Source: Caldithrix sp. (GTDB lineage: Bacteria > KSB1 > UBA2214 > DYKH01). From it: 51,055 nt of DNA. Positions 8,601-18,098 of the stretch are shown here, piece by piece. The notes under the pieces are model-generated. The model searched no databases and was not told the DNA's origin. It saw only the letters and a list, made by a program, of their open reading frames with translations. Position 1 is the first letter of the stretch. Each line of letters begins with the position of its first letter. The DNA lies in assembly GCA_020722685.1 (NCBI GenBank), contig DYKH01000023.1, positions 1-51,055 on the forward strand, written 5' to 3'. Position numbers and translations under genes: made by a program.

Positions 8601-11600
8601 GCCCGGCATCAGACGACCGGTAAACTGGTCGACGATGATGACCGCTTTACCGCTTTTAGACGCCACGCGTCCACGCATGTCCCCTTCTTCAAGGGACTTG
8701 ACTACGTACTCCACGTCTTTGTGATAAAGCGTGTAAGCCCGCAGCAATTGGGAGATGTTTTGCACCCGCTCTTCTACTTGGTTAAACTCTTGCCACAAGC
8801 GATCTCGCCGGCTTTCGAGAATCCGGCGCGGCTTACGCTCGAAATGCAAACGAAACCAATGCTCGATTTCCTCCGACGTCATAACCACGTTGGGAGCGTG
8901 TGCCTTGGAAATCAGCTCGTTCATCTCGCGCTCATCAAGCAGGATATGCCTGGCTCGCAATTGCGCCTTGTCTTTAGGAAGCAGGCCATCCAATTCGGCG
9001 CGGCTGTTTGCCTTTTTGCTGCTCAAACGCAAGATCTCATCGCGAAACTTGTGCAACTCCTCGCCAAAGCTGAAATAGGGCAGACCATCGATGAGTTGGG
9101 ACCGCGCGGATTTCTTCAGGCGCAAAGGGAATCCTTCTGCGCTCAAATCAAAAACCGAATGGAGGTCAACGCCGGCATCCTCGACCAAAGCAAACAGCCT
9201 CTCCGCCACGTAGCCGCGATCCTCCGCTTCGTCGATGAGAATCCGACTTCCCGATTCGGAAAGCCCATTCAGGACGAGCCGAGCTCCTTGGTCGCTCTCT
9301 TTCGTATCCCGGCTATCCAGGGAAAAATAGCGTCGAAGCATTCGCTGCTTTTCCGCCGGAGTCCATTCGCTTTGCGAATAATTGGAGAAAAGCATCCGGA
9401 TAATTCTGGCAATCCGCTCGATCTCCTCAAAGCGCCGAGACAGACTTTGACCGGGAGAAGGCGACCGATCGGGAAAAGAGGAGTTGAGGTAGCTGTCCAG
9501 GTTCATTCTCAACTCCACTGCATTCTCCACTGAGTGCCCAGCTTGGGAATGCTGCCATTCCGCAATCTTGCGCTTGACCTGCTCGAAGGACTGGCCTAGG
9601 AGACGATCCAATTCCGTGTCAGAGAGACCAAGAATGCGGCCTTCATCATTATAAGCGAAAACTTTTGTCTGGTCACTCTTGAATGCACGCAGATCTTCAT
9701 CGAGCTTGTAGACGATGTCGCGAGTTTGCTCTGCGAAATCGGCCAAGAAGGCTTTGCCGTGCTCGGTTATTTTCAGCAAAGGTCCCGCCGGGCGACTTTC
9801 GAAGCTGAAAAAGACCGCCTGTAGATCGCTTCGCCTTTCTGCTGGAGCGTCCGTGATTACTTGACCGATGAGGGCGACGTCCTTTTCCAGCTTTTCGACC
9901 GCCCTCACTTTCGCGGAATAATCATAACGGGTTTGATTGAGGGTGCGGTCCAGTAGGTCTTGCACCTGCCGATCCCGTTCTTCCACAATGCTGCGGTCGG
10001 GAAGCACATATAAATCGGGATTACCGCCTAGTAAGGCAATGCGACCCTTCTCGGCGATGTGGCGCAGAATGGCCCCGTTGTCAGAAAACTCAAAGTATTC
10101 GTGCTTGCGATCTTCGCTGCTCACCGTCAGCAGTCCTTCTTCGCCGGCGGAATCAGGCTTTGCAGAGGCCGATTCTTCATCGCGCAGCATCTTTTCCATT
10201 TTGGTGATGAACGGCAAGAGCAGCGGATTGCCACTTTGCATGAGCACCAGCAAAGCGACTTTCCCTTCTTCCCTCAATCCAATGGGACAGCCGAATTGCT
10301 TATCCAATTCGAAAAAAGTTTCCTGTAAATTTCGCCGTCGCTCGTTCACGGTGCGAAACGTCTCCGGACTTTCGTCCACGTCGGCGTCGGCGCAGATCAT
10401 GTCCAGCAGTTTTGCATAGGAGAAAACGGCCTCTCGATCGGCATCACTGTTTGCCCCCTGTAAAAGATAATCGCGCCCGGCGTCGGTGATGCCGTTCACG
10501 GTGCGTTCCATCTTTTTGGCCAAAGCGTACAGCCGTCGCCATTCCGAGGCCTTGTCGGACCGCTTGTTTTGCACCGCCAAATTCACATAGTCTGCTGTTT
10601 GCTGCAGCCGCTGGGCCAGCCTTTCCACAGCTTGTTGCTTTTCTTCGTCCGCTTCGCCGGCAGCGTTGCATAGAGCAAGCTTGCCCTCAATTGTCAATCC
10701 ATTGCATAAACCGGTGAAGGAGTTTTGCTGAAAAAATTTGGCGGCATGCTTTTGCTCGCTCAACTCTCCCAGACGCTTATCCAGCTCGTCCAGCTTTTGG
10801 GTTTTATAGACGATATCCTGATCCCGCCCGCCGGAAAGAAAAATGCGACCTTTTTCCGTAATATCGACGACGTGGCTTTTCTCGTCGATGGTGTAATACA
10901 ACTCGGCATCCACCTCGCCCATGGCTTTGTTGATCTCGTATTGGCCCTGCAAGCGCTCGATCAGCTTCTTCACCCAAAACTCCGAAGTGAGAATCTCCAA
11001 CAAAGCCGCGTTCTTGGGGTCTCCCCGCAGAGCGCGCAAAAGCGCTAACCCGGCTTGATTCTCGTCCTTTTCCAGGAGATCTTTGCCTTGGGCAATCAAT
11101 TCACGCACCAGTTCCTGCTGCCGCCGGTACAGATTGGCAACGATGGGCTTCAATTCATAGTAAACGTTGGTCGGTGCGCCCACGGCGCCGGAAATAATGA
11201 GCGGCGTTCTCGCCTCGTCTATCAGCACGCTGTCCACTTCATCGACAATGGCGTAGGAGAGGTTGCGCTGCACCACCGACCAGACGTCGGTTGCCATATT
11301 GTCACGCAGATAGTCGAAGCCGAATTCGTTATTGGTGCCGTAGGTTATATCTGCGTTATACGCCTGGCGTCGCTGTTCGGGCGACATGTCATTGTGCAGG
11401 GCAGCGGCACGCAGGCCAAGGAACTGGTAGATTTTTCCCATCCATTCACAGTCACGCTGCGCCAGATAGTCATTCACGGTAACCAAATGCGCCCCTTGAC
11501 CGGTCAGCGCATTCAGGTACAACGGCATGGTTGCTACCAGCGTCTTGCCTTCACCGGTAGCCATCTCGGCAATTTTGCCTTCATGGAGGACGATGGCGCC

Positions 11601-11918
11601 CATGAGCTGGACGTTATAGGGCACCATATTCCATTCGATTTCCTGGCCGCGCACCAGCCATTTCTGTCCCAACAAGCGGCGGCAGGTGTCTTTGACCGCG
11701 GCGAACGCCTCCGGCAAAATATCATCTAAAGTTTCGCCCATGCGCAAGCGGAATCTGAACTCGTGCGTTTTCGCCTTCAATTCATCGTCCGTGAGATGTT
11801 TGTAGCTTTCGGCGATCTCATTGATCTTGTCCACGATAGGGCCAAGGCGCTTGATTTCGCGCTCGGTGCTGGTTCCGCCCATAATCTTGGCGAAAAATTT
11901 TTCTACTTTATTGATCAT
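5610..11918 (-). CDS. secA: SecA preprotein translocase ATPase, giant form of 2102 residues
   Basis: SecA drives Sec-dependent export at the inner membrane by ATP hydrolysis. All core parts are present: Walker [11 protein letters not shown] (121-130), the DEAD-type box [16 protein letters not shown] (225-240), [14 protein letters not shown] (1101-1114), [12 protein letters not shown] (1147-1158), [14 protein letters not shown] (1283-1296), [18 protein letters not shown] (1319-1336), [11 protein letters not shown] (1398-1408), [10 protein letters not shown] (1980-1989), and the C-terminal zinc motif [13 protein letters not shown] (2086-2098). Typical SecA has about 850-1100 residues. The excess lies between 245 and 1090 (preprotein cross-linking domain) and between 1410 and 1950 (helical scaffold/wing), with a further short insertion in the second nucleotide-binding domain. 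Both long insertions contain degenerate internal repeats (see findings). The frame is open throughout and the core motifs are intact, so I read it as a functional enzyme. The ATG at 11918 follows GGGA by nine bases. Confidence 0.93.
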   Translation of the reverse strand: MINKVEKFFAKIMGGTSTEREIKRLGPIVDKINEIAESYKHLTDDELKAKTHEFRFRLRMGETLDDILPEAFAAVKDTCRRLLGQKWLVRGQEIEWNMVPYNVQLMGAIVLHEGKIAEMATGEGKTLVATMPLYLNALTGQGAHLVTVNDYLAQRDCEWMGKIYQFLGLRAAALHNDMSPEQRRQAYNADITYGTNNEFGFDYLRDNMATDVWSVVQRNLSYAIVDEVDSVLIDEARTPLIISGAVGAPTNVYYELKPIVANLYRRQQELVRELIAQGKDLLEKDENQAGLALLRALRGDPKNAALLEILTSEFWVKKLIERLQGQYEINKAMGEVDAELYYTIDEKSHVVDITEKGRIFLSGGRDQDIVYKTQKLDELDKRLGELSEQKHAAKFFQQNSFTGLCNGLTIEGKLALCNAAGEADEEKQQAVERLAQRLQQTADYVNLAVQNKRSDKASEWRRLYALAKKMERTVNGITDAGRDYLLQGANSDADREAVFSYAKLLDMICADADVDESPETFRTVNERRRNLQETFFELDKQFGCPIGLREEGKVALLVLMQSGNPLLLPFITKMEKMLRDEESASAKPDSAGEEGLLTVSSEDRKHEYFEFSDNGAILRHIAEKGRIALLGGNPDLYVLPDRSIVEERDRQVQDLLDRTLNQTRYDYSAKVRAVEKLEKDVALIGQVITDAPAERRSDLQAVFFSFESRPAGPLLKITEHGKAFLADFAEQTRDIVYKLDEDLRAFKSDQTKVFAYNDEGRILGLSDTELDRLLGQSFEQVKRKIAEWQHSQAGHSVENAVELRMNLDSYLNSSFPDRSPSPGQSLSRRFEEIERIARIIRMLFSNYSQSEWTPAEKQRMLRRYFSLDSRDTKESDQGARLVLNGLSESGSRILIDEAEDRGYVAERLFALVEDAGVDLHSVFDLSAEGFPLRLKKSARSQLIDGLPYFSFGEELHKFRDEILRLSSKKANSRAELDGLLPKDKAQLRARHILLDEREMNELISKAHAPNVVMTSEEIEHWFRLHFERKPRRILESRRDRLWQEFNQVEERVQNISQLLRAYTLYHKDVEYVVKSLEEGDMRGRVASKSGKAVIIVDQFTGRLMPGRRFSDGLHEALEAKEGVEVQAESQTLATITIQNFFRLYKKLAGMTGTAETEAQEFFSTYKLEVVVIPTNRPVIREDFDDVIFRTKREKYQALIDEAISLHEQGRPVLVGTISVDVSQHISDMLTARGVPIANWLKKGDVSRELESGRFHTVLNAKFHKQEAEIIAKAGLPGSITIATNMAGRGTDIKLHPEVVKKGGLHIIGSEKHEARRIDRQLRGRAGRQGDPGSSRFYLSLEDDLMRLFGSDRITNIMSRLGAAEEGERIEHPLITKSIERAQKKVEERNFDIRKNLLEYDDVLNEQRKIIYKRRQNLLGFAQAADYVESKSKRYFSEEEERADWKLDELLADLQRFFGRKPDFAIEDLEPLKHSEIKERLEEWVDDYLSQDRHLKQMQQRHRIMGYCSVDDLLAELVRIKIRLHSAGTRDVSRWNFEGIRHELQRIFSAAPEWLQPDKGLGDAEQIESRAIEWARKLYQEKAYEHTEDFAFVTFSGLDLTVMAEIFLFGLMNTHLGAALPPISWTTDEFLDDLQRVFLTRPNLGSNEMRSIRREKLVDILRQWLASLSLQQQDDLKIRHRILGFTSTLTFAEVAVAYGLGLFVEEDGRNVTALTDEQQNFFARIFGQELPVDGTEEGGQSFFAKVMQQARLLFLDRLQEAMPAYDAMMLANADIEELIEASMNVITQQVVAQQKDAGAAQRLLSQYLENMFLQKPDKPLPVDRDPQILASYKEDLIAWGLNLYQLYADREDRLRQESLSSEIVRDSVLMMIDDTIYAMISNALEGGSELDPSKTKRIETDCRLVFRQSPRLSDESDAPMDPNAIMDQLSDWAQHLYRRRVEEIGGAVVTRYERYYILEKIDENWRQHLSGIDELREGIGLRGYGQKDPLLEYKGEAYNMFVKMIDKTNRDIVSTLYRVFDVGGEMEEQQIRRVEPKSYMTTHSQVEVFKQVMAPKKQPEAKSQQQASGPRRVPVVKTAHVGRNDPCPCGSGKKYKHCCGRNV

Positions 11919-11931
11919 CTAAAGCATTCCC

Positions 11932-11961
11932 AAAAAATCCTCGCCGTTCAAGGGAACGGCG
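11932..11961 (-). terminator. Hairpin with T-tract just upstream of secA
   Basis: The minus strand reads CGCCGTTC, a four-base loop, and GAACGGCG (11961-11942), a perfect 8-bp GC-rich stem, then AGGA and six T (11937-11932). The secA ribosome binding site follows the T-tract directly. It could end nusB transcription or act as an attenuator in the secA leader. Confidence 0.55.
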
Positions 11962-12123
11962 TCATCTAAACAGCGCTACCACGCTGGATTATCGGTATTC
12001 GCCCTCGAAAGGATCACATTCATCCTTTCGTTTATTGGATCGATTGCTGGCCAGCTAAACCATCATCCTTCTTTTGAGTGCCAGCCGGAGTCCGAATGAA
12101 TAGGTTGTTTCAAAACCATCGCA

Positions 12124-12666
12124 CTATATGGCTTTGCTTGCCTTCTCACCCTTCCCATCTTGCAAACCCCGGCCGACCTTGACAAGCTGGCCCCCTGCTT
12201 TCAAGTCGGAAAGCACTGCATCCAGAATGCCGTTGATAAAGCTGCCGCTTTGCTCGGTACTGTATTCTTTCGACAGCTCGATGGCTTCATCGATGGTGAC
12301 TTTGGGCGGAATATCCCAAAAGTACAAGAATTCACAGATGGCCATGCGGAGCAGAAGCTTGTCGATGATGGCGATGCGCTCGAATTCCCAATTGATCGCG
12401 CGGCGGCGAATGTACACGTCTAATTCCTCTCGCGCTTCATAGGTCTTTTCTACGATTTCGCTGACAAACTTTTGCAGCGACAAGTCCACCTGATGCAGCT
12501 CAAAAGTATCCTGCAAGGTGGTTTGGATCGAATTGCCGGACAGCTCGATAGCATACAACGCCTGCAAAGCGATCTCTCTGGCCTCCCGCCTGGTGATGAG
12601 CGGACTTCTGTGCGGCAGGTCTCCCTCAAGAGGGCTTTTCTGTTCTACTTCACGTAATCGTGCCAA
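12124..12666 (-). CDS. nusB: Transcription antitermination factor NusB
   Basis: NusB binds boxA RNA with NusE/S10 and supports rRNA antitermination. The 180-residue protein carries the family signature TRREAREIALQALYAIELSG (about 25-44), a hydrophobic core with DKLLLRMAICEFLYF, and the C-terminal SGSFINGILDAVL. It is somewhat longer than usual (about 140-160), with 24 extra N-terminal and about 25 extra C-terminal residues. The only suitable start is a TTG at 12666, preceded by GAGGA nine bases upstream; no ATG or GTG lies before the NusB core. The gene overlaps the end of ilvE by 22 bases, so the two are probably co-translated. Confidence 0.9.
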   Translation of the reverse strand: MARLREVEQKSPLEGDLPHRSPLITRREAREIALQALYAIELSGNSIQTTLQDTFELHQVDLSLQKFVSEIVEKTYEAREELDVYIRRRAINWEFERIAIIDKLLLRMAICEFLYFWDIPPKVTIDEAIELSKEYSTEQSGSFINGILDAVLSDLKAGGQLVKVGRGLQDGKGEKASKAI

Positions 12667-13586
12667 CCGTAAATGTCCTCGCGCTCGTCATTCACGTACT
12701 CAAAATAGCGCTGCTGGAATTTTTGTGTGATGGGGCCGCGAGTGCCATCACCAATGGGGATGTGGTCGATGGAGCGAATGGGTGAGATTTCCGCAGCCGT
12801 GCCGGTGAAAAACACCTCATCAGCGATATATAACATTTCGCGCGGTATGTTTTGTTCGATGATCGGCACGCCCAATTCTTTAGCGATCTTTAGCACGCAA
12901 TCACGGGTGATGCCCGGTAGAATGCTCGCGGAATAAGGCGGGGTGCTGACGACACCATTGCGCACCACAAAAATGTTTTCGCCGCTGCCTTCACTCACGA
13001 GTCCAAAGGTATCCAGACCGATGCCTTCGGTGTAACCGTTCGCAATGGCTTCCTGTTTGATCAACTGCGAACCCATATAATTGGCAGAAGCCTTGGCAAA
13101 AGCCGGCATGGTGTTCGGCGCCAACCGGTTCCAAGAGGAAACGCAGACGTCCACACCTTTGGCAATGGCGTCATCGCCCAAATACCTACCCCAATTGAGG
13201 ACGCCGATGGCAAGATCCACTGGGCAGCGAGAAGGATCCACTCCCAGGCTGTGATAGCCACGATAGGCAATGGGCCGAATATAGCCGGACTCAAAGCCGT
13301 TCACCTTGATGGCTTCCTTGCAGGCATCGACGATCTCTTGCTTGGAGTAAGGAATGGGCATCCGATAGATTTTAGCCGAATCGAGCAGCCGCTGAATGTG
13401 GTCTCCCAAGCGGAAAACGGACGAGCCTTTCTTGGTCTTGTAACAGCGAATTCCTTCAAAAACGCTGGAGCCATAGTGCAGCACATGCGACATAACGTGC
13501 ACGGTGGCGTCCTGCCAATCGACAAATTTACCATTCATCCATATTTTGCTTTTTTCATCGCGGGGATCCATCGGGCTCATCTCCAT
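12645..13586 (-). CDS. ilvE: Branched-chain amino acid aminotransferase
   Basis: This is a fold-type IV PLP aminotransferase interconverting branched-chain amino acids and their 2-oxo acids. The 313 residues show the family pattern from KIWMNGKFVDWQDATVHVMSH through HYGSSVFEGIRCY. The PLP lysine is in AFAKASANYMGSQL, and LVSEGSGENIFVVRNG, LPGITRDCVL and DEVFFTGTAAEISPIRSI follow. Length is normal for the IlvE class with a short N-terminus. The ATG at 13586 is used here, but an ATG five codons later (13571) has a better-spaced GGAG and may be the true start. It precedes nusB and overlaps it; recJ lies 153 bases upstream. Confidence 0.92.
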   Translation of the reverse strand: MEMSPMDPRDEKSKIWMNGKFVDWQDATVHVMSHVLHYGSSVFEGIRCYKTKKGSSVFRLGDHIQRLLDSAKIYRMPIPYSKQEIVDACKEAIKVNGFESGYIRPIAYRGYHSLGVDPSRCPVDLAIGVLNWGRYLGDDAIAKGVDVCVSSWNRLAPNTMPAFAKASANYMGSQLIKQEAIANGYTEGIGLDTFGLVSEGSGENIFVVRNGVVSTPPYSASILPGITRDCVLKIAKELGVPIIEQNIPREMLYIADEVFFTGTAAEISPIRSIDHIPIGDGTRGPITQKFQQRYFEYVNDEREDIYGWHDYVK

Positions 13587-13739
13587 TGAGTTTTCATTAC
13601 CTAAGGGGAATTACATTGAAAATTTGTCAAATGTCCATACGATCTAGATCTTAAAGTCTTGGGATTTGCTTCATTACTTGCCTCGCAATGGTGCTTCGCA
13701 TTGCTAAGCGGGTAGAATGAAATCACCCTTTCGCAGGAA

Positions 13740-15437
13740 TCATCTTAGGTCTTTGACGCGCAATTGAATGCTTTTGCGCCCCATATATTCGTTTTCTTCG
13801 ATCACGTAGGCAATGTCCAAATTCGTATCTCCCGGCGTCAGGCGATAGAGCAAATCGCCCATGCCAAAACCGATTACGTCCAACACGCAACGGTCCTGAC
13901 GGATTTTGAAGCGCAGATGATTACCGCCGACGATGGACGGAGTTCCCACCACTTGCACATTATTGGAGACAAAAACCGGGCGCATGTTTTGTGGCCCAAA
14001 GGGCGCGAACATTTTTAGCAGCTTTAAGAACTTGCTGTCGATCTCGCTCAGACGCAATTCTGCCTCGATCGACAACTTGGGCAGCAACAGATCGTCCTGA
14101 AGCCTCCGGCTGGCGATTTCCTCGAACCGCTGTCTGAAAGGCTCGATATTCTCCTCGGCGATCGTCAGACCGGCGGCATACTTGTGTCCGCCAAAGCCGA
14201 GCAATAAATCCTCGCATCCTTTGAGCGCCTCGTAAAGGTCAAAGCCTTCGATGCTGCGCGCCGACCCTTTGCCGATGCCATCTTCCGTAGAAATGAGGAT
14301 CGTGGGCCGATAGAATCTCTCCACGACGCGCGAGGCGACGATACCGATCACTCCCAAATGCCATCCCTTCTGATGCAAGACCATGGATCGTGTTTGGCTG
14401 CGGTTGAAATGCTGCTCCGCGAGTGCCAGGGCTTCGCGGAACGTCTCCTCGTCCACATTCTTGCGATGCCGGTTCTCCCGCTCAAGGATGCCGGCGATTT
14501 CTTTGGCCTCCTGCTCATCTTTGGTGGTCAGAAGCTTTACCGCCCGTTCTGCGTCGCCCATACGTCCGACGGCATTGATCCTGGGAGCGATGATAAAGAC
14601 GATCTGCCCGGTGCCGATTTCTTTTCCGTTTAGCGCTGCGGCCTTCATCAGCGCCTTCATGCCGATGCTTTCGCTTTCGTTCAACCGCTCCAGCCCGGCT
14701 TTGACAAAAATACGATTCTCATCGACGAGCGGCACTATGTCGGCTGCGGTGCCGATCGCCACCAGCTCCAGATAGTTTTCCAGAATCGAAAGGTCGATAC
14801 CCATGCGGGTCAGCAATCCTTGTGCGAGCTTGTAGGTCACCCCGACGCCGGCAAGCTCCTTGAATGGATAGGAACAATCTGTGCGCTTGGGATCCAGAAC
14901 CGCGATGGCATTCGGCAAAACCGGCCCCGGCTCATGATGATCGCAGACGATGATGTCAATGCCCATGGATCGGGCGAGGTCGATTTCGGCGTGACCGGTG
15001 ATACCACAATCCACGGTAATAATGAGGTCGGTCTGCCGGCGCTGAGCTTCCTGTATGCCGGTGGCGGATAAACCATAGCCTTCCAATTGCCGGTCCGGGA
15101 TGTAGTAGCTAACATTTACTCCCAATTCTTTGAGAATGAGATAAAGAAAGGAAACTGAGGTGATGCCATCCACATCATAGTCGCCATAGATCAGAATTCT
15201 CTCATCGCTCAGCACTGCACGGCGCAAACGCTCGATTGCCAGGCTCATGTCCTTCATCAGAAAAGGATCATACAAATTGCTCAGGGTGGCGCGAAAGAAT
15301 TTTTGCGCTCCCTCCAAGCTATTTACACCACGGCGTAGTAAAATCTTGGCTATCACGGGAGAGACACGCAAGGTTGCCGAAAATGCTTCCACTTCTTCAG
15401 GCGAATATTCATTGGCGATCACCCACTTTAAATCCAT
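13740..15437 (-). CDS. recJ: Single-stranded-DNA-specific exonuclease RecJ
   Basis: RecJ degrades single-stranded DNA 5' to 3' in recombination and mismatch/base-excision repair. The 565-residue protein has the DHH-family motifs in order: YGDYDVDGITS (about 85-95), ITVDCGITGH, VCDHHEPG (the DHH motif, about 162-169), and the DHHA1 part with GKGSARSIEGFDL and LLGFGGHKYAAGL. A C-terminal OB-like domain follows (APFGPQNMRPVF and onward). Metal-binding aspartates and histidines are intact. I moved the start from a TTG at 15443 to the ATG at 15437, because GGAG lies nine bases before the ATG. The gene is alone between rnpB and ilvE. Confidence 0.95.
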   Translation of the reverse strand: MDLKWVIANEYSPEEVEAFSATLRVSPVIAKILLRRGVNSLEGAQKFFRATLSNLYDPFLMKDMSLAIERLRRAVLSDERILIYGDYDVDGITSVSFLYLILKELGVNVSYYIPDRQLEGYGLSATGIQEAQRRQTDLIITVDCGITGHAEIDLARSMGIDIIVCDHHEPGPVLPNAIAVLDPKRTDCSYPFKELAGVGVTYKLAQGLLTRMGIDLSILENYLELVAIGTAADIVPLVDENRIFVKAGLERLNESESIGMKALMKAAALNGKEIGTGQIVFIIAPRINAVGRMGDAERAVKLLTTKDEQEAKEIAGILERENRHRKNVDEETFREALALAEQHFNRSQTRSMVLHQKGWHLGVIGIVASRVVERFYRPTILISTEDGIGKGSARSIEGFDLYEALKGCEDLLLGFGGHKYAAGLTIAEENIEPFRQRFEEIASRRLQDDLLLPKLSIEAELRLSEIDSKFLKLLKMFAPFGPQNMRPVFVSNNVQVVGTPSIVGGNHLRFKIRQDRCVLDVIGFGMGDLLYRLTPGDTNLDIAYVIEENEYMGRKSIQLRVKDLR

Positions 15438-15654
15438 ATACAAATGCTCCGATAAATCATTTCATTAAGGATGGACGTGAATTTGTCCTTGATGCTGCCG
15501 GCAAGATGCGCGGGTCACTTATTTCTGGCATGTGAAGGCTGCGCGAGATGCCGTCATCACAACGGTAGATCAAGCGCAACATGTCATTCAGGAATCCCTG
15601 CAAAACAGCGAACCGACTGTGCTTTGCCACTCAGGGGCTCTATTTGCAACGCCG

Positions 15655-15669
15655 TCCGCCAAAGGCGGA
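15655..15669. repeat. Short palindrome TCCGCC-AAA-GGCGGA
   Basis: A perfect 6-bp inverted repeat with a three-base loop in the spacer between recJ and rnpB. The same arms occur twice inside the neighbouring RNase P RNA gene (16089-16103 and 15761-15794). Confidence 0.6.
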
Positions 15670-15720
15670 TCAGCCCGGGCAGGATGCCTTACATGACATG
15701 ATGGTCAGTCTGAAACATCC

Positions 15721-15729
15721 AAAAAAAAA
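15721..15729 (-). terminator. T-tract terminating rnpB
   Basis: On the minus strand nine T follow one base after the 3' strand of the RNase P P1 helix. The 12-bp P1 stem plus the T-tract forms a typical intrinsic terminator context. Confidence 0.6.
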
Positions 15730-15760
15730 TCCAAAGTAGGTCGATAAGCCGAATTCTGTT

Positions 15761-15794
15761 TCCGCCGGCGGCCTTTCGGTCCGCGGAAGGCGGA
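15761..15794. repeat. Hairpin with TCCGCC/GGCGGA ends inside rnpB
   Basis: TCCGCC (15761-15766) and GGCGGA (15789-15794) enclose a second GC-rich hairpin. By position it falls between the 3' strands of P2 and P4, where class A RNase P RNA usually has only a short A-rich joining strand. Confidence 0.5.
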
Positions 15795-16088
15795 TGACGA
15801 TCATTTATCTAGGATGCCGATTGCCCGGCACCTCAAGCGACCTACCCGAGGGTCGAACGAGACGGGCCGCCTCTTCCCTCTTATTTGGTCTTGCTCCGAG
15901 TGGGGTTTACCATGCCCTTGATGTCGCCATCAAGGCGGTGAGCTCTTACCTCGCCTTTTCACCTTAATCCGCCGCAAGCGAACCAAGTTCGCCTTGGGTG
16001 GAATGTCTGATTTCTGTGGCACTTTCCCCGCCTCACGACGGGTCCGCGTTACGGACCACTCTGCCCGGTGGAGTTCGGACTTTCCTCA

Positions 16089-16103
16089 TCCGCCAGAGGC
16101 GGA
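16089..16103. repeat. TCCGCC-AGA-GGCGGA palindrome forming the P3 position of rnpB
   Basis: A perfect 6-bp inverted repeat with a three-base loop, between P2 and the P4 core of RNase P RNA. It is the same palindrome type as at 15655-15669. Confidence 0.55.
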
Positions 16104-16281
16104 CGCGATCGTCTGACCTACTTTGGATCCATACTCGCGATGAGCGGACTGTTCCACAAGGGTGCTATTAAATTGCACGGTGCTGATGCATTCGGCAAAG
16201 CCTTTGGCGGTCCAACTCGATGGGCGCACTGCGCAGCAGACGACTTTGCTATCATACAATCCCGGACCATCTCAACCATCT

Positions 16282-17064
16282 TCACTCAGCGGCCACCGAA
16301 GTCAAACTCTTCGGCGAGTCCAGCGCAGCGGACTTGTCGCCGGGACAGATTTGCTCCAATTCCGGAATCCAGACCAGAATCCGCCCGCAAGTTTCGCACC
16401 AGTAGAGCTTGTCCATCATTCGTATTTCCAATCCCCTTTGCGGGGGAATGCGCGACGAGCATTCGCTGCAGGCGCCGTCTTTTAGCATGGCCAAGGCCAT
16501 GCCGCCGCGCCCGCCTCTGATGCGCTCATAGGTGCTGAGCAAAGGCTTGCTGATTTTGGGAAGAACTTGATTCCGCTGCGCCAACAAGCCTGCTTCCTGA
16601 TCCCTGGTCTTTGCCAGCAACTCGTTCAGTTGAAACTGCAGTTCTGCCAATTGACCCCTTAGGTGATCAATCTCTTGGGACAGCTCACTTATCTCCTTTT
16701 CCAAACCCGTGGAGGCTTCCTCGCTCTCCAAAGCCGCGAATTCTGTTTCTTCAAGTGCATGCTCGGCGCTCTCGATCTCTGCGGTGATCGCATCGTACTC
16801 TCTATTGCTCTTGACCTGATAAAGCTGCGCCCGATATTTCTTTAGCTTTTCGCGCAGGATCAGTACCTGTTCATCAGAGTCGTACTTTAGAGATTTTTGC
16901 TGTTGGTATTCCTCGCGTTTTGTCGCCAGTTTTGCCTCCAAGGCTTGAAGCTCAAGCGCCTGCGCATCAAGTTTCTGCGGCAAATCCCCTTTGGATTGCT
17001 CAAGTTTTTGCAATTCACAATCGATCTTTTGCAGTGCAATGAGCGCTTGCAAGGCGTCTCTCAA
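16282..17064 (-). CDS. Coiled-coil protein with C4-type zinc ribbon (DUF164/zf-RING_7 family)
   Basis: The 260-residue protein begins with about 170 residues of heptad-like coiled coil rich in Glu, Lys, Gln and Leu. It ends with a zinc ribbon whose ligands are Cys199/Cys202 and Cys223/Cys226 (ACSECSSRI and YWCETCGRILVW). This is the layout of the widespread C4-type zinc-ribbon family often found near rnpB and nif3-like genes. Its biochemical role is not established, though nucleic-acid or ribosome-related roles are proposed for relatives. The start is TTG at 17064, with GGAG eight bases upstream and an in-frame stop just before, so no longer form is possible. rnpB follows 155 bases downstream. 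Confidence 0.85.
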   Translation of the reverse strand: MRDALQALIALQKIDCELQKLEQSKGDLPQKLDAQALELQALEAKLATKREEYQQQKSLKYDSDEQVLILREKLKKYRAQLYQVKSNREYDAITAEIESAEHALEETEFAALESEEASTGLEKEISELSQEIDHLRGQLAELQFQLNELLAKTRDQEAGLLAQRNQVLPKISKPLLSTYERIRGGRGGMALAMLKDGACSECSSRIPPQRGLEIRMMDKLYWCETCGRILVWIPELEQICPGDKSAALDSPKSLTSVAAE

Positions 17065-17616
17065 TTTAGCAGCTCCTCAAATAATGGGTACGTTTTGCCA
17101 TGGTTCGCGATAGAAGGCATCTTGAGAATAGTTGAACTTTGACGGCAGACGTTTTCGATTCCCAGCATGCTGAGCCAACATCTGAGCGTTGCGCCGTTCT
17201 TTGCGATACTTGGCGAAATGATGGAATGGGCATAAAAAAAGTGCACCTGAATAGATGCACTTTCGATTATCGAGAACGGCGTAACTCCCTATGGCAGGCC
17301 CAATTGCTGAAATGGAACACTCGCTTTCAATCTTTAATGCACTCGCAAACATCGATACCTTAAAAGAACTATTCTTGTTTACCGATCCGTTCCTAAAAAC
17401 CGTCGAAAAATAATGCAATCTGGGCTAAAAATCAAGGGAAAAGTTCCTCTCAAGACGCTTCTAATTCGCAAAGCCCATCAGGAACTTCCATGCCCTGCTG
17501 AACGCTTGATCGACCAGCGGCTTGGTTTGACGGCGGGAATGGCACCGAAGGAAGCGGAACGGAGCAGGACTGACGCCCAAGCAGGTGGCGGCATTCCTGT
17601 GCAAATCAACGCGCTA
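17065..17616. other. Intergenic stretch of about 550 bases, nothing recognised
   Basis: Open frames here are short and show no family features, no RNA gene was recognised, and there is no strong hairpin. It separates the zinc-ribbon gene from the cupin gene, both on the minus strand, and probably holds the promoter of the former. Confidence 0.5.
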
Positions 17617-17991
17617 TCACTTCAATTCTCCCTTTCGTTCATGTGCCCAATGGTCGACGATGGTGGCCGGCGAATACACAAACATCATTTCCAAATCTTC
17701 GTTACCGGTGTTGACCAAGGAGTGCGGCTGATTGGGCGGAATATAGACGGAGGAGACGGCTTCCAGGCGTTGAACTTCGTCGCCAACGTGCATTTCCCCG
17801 GAGCCTTTGAGAACAGTATAAACCTCTTCGTTTTCATGCTCATGCATGGGCACCTTGCCGTTTGGGAAAATGACCACATATCCCATCATGAAATTCTTCG
17901 GCTCCAATTTGCCCACGCCGGTGATCACGCGCGTCCAGCGCCCGGCGGGAAATTTTTCTCCTGGCACGTCCGATAATTTGGTGATTTTCAT
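17617..17991 (-). CDS. Small single-domain cupin protein
   Basis: A 124-residue cupin. Motif 1 is PMHEHENEEVYTVLKGSGEM (HxH ... E, metal ligands) and motif 2 is YIPPNQPHSLVNTG with the second histidine. Such small cupins bind a metal and can act as isomerases, dioxygenases or sugar-binding proteins; the sequence does not decide which. The ATG at 17991 has AAAGG six bases upstream. It lies 107 bases downstream of the M29-like peptidase gene on the same strand, so a two-gene unit is possible but not shown. Confidence 0.85.
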   Translation of the reverse strand: MKITKLSDVPGEKFPAGRWTRVITGVGKLEPKNFMMGYVVIFPNGKVPMHEHENEEVYTVLKGSGEMHVGDEVQRLEAVSSVYIPPNQPHSLVNTGNEDLEMMFVYSPATIVDHWAHERKGELK

Positions 17992-18098
17992 GTCTTGCCT
18001 TTCTTATCCGTACCGTTACAATGTGTGGTTTGGAATTTAGCAACGATATTCATACGATGATGCGTGGATCGCTGAGACCTTTGCATATTCAGCGACCT

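Larger units (their letters stand above)
15731..16126 (-). ncRNA. rnpB: RNase P RNA, bacterial class A-like
   Basis: The catalytic RNA of RNase P matures tRNA 5' ends. On the minus strand the ends pair perfectly over 12 bases (P1: 16115-16126 with 15731-15742). Then comes a 7-bp P2 (16107-16113 with 15796-15802). The conserved core GAGGAAAGTCCGAACTCC follows, then GGGCAGAGTGG, a GGTAAACCCCACTCGGAGCA-type segment, and near the 3' end ACAGAATTCGGCTTATCG, which closes P4. Length is about 396 nt, normal for class A. Two unusual points: the P3 hairpin is just TCCGCC-TCT-GGCGGA, and an extra hairpin of about 34 nt with the same ends sits between P2 and P4. Ends are set from the P1 helix and could be off by a few bases. 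Confidence 0.95.

Noticed and set aside
8721..9533. Plus-strand open frame of 270 codons opposite secA
   Set aside because: It lies wholly antisense to the SecA coding sequence and its product has no recognisable domain; several similar frames opposite secA are shadows.
16068..16520. Plus-strand frame of 150 codons across the rnpB 5' end and zinc-ribbon gene
   Set aside because: It runs antisense to a clear RNA gene and a clear protein gene, with low-complexity Arg/Ser/Pro composition.
17413..17976. Plus-strand frame of 187 codons opposite the cupin
   Set aside because: The minus-strand cupin has conserved metal motifs and a good ribosome site; this is its shadow.
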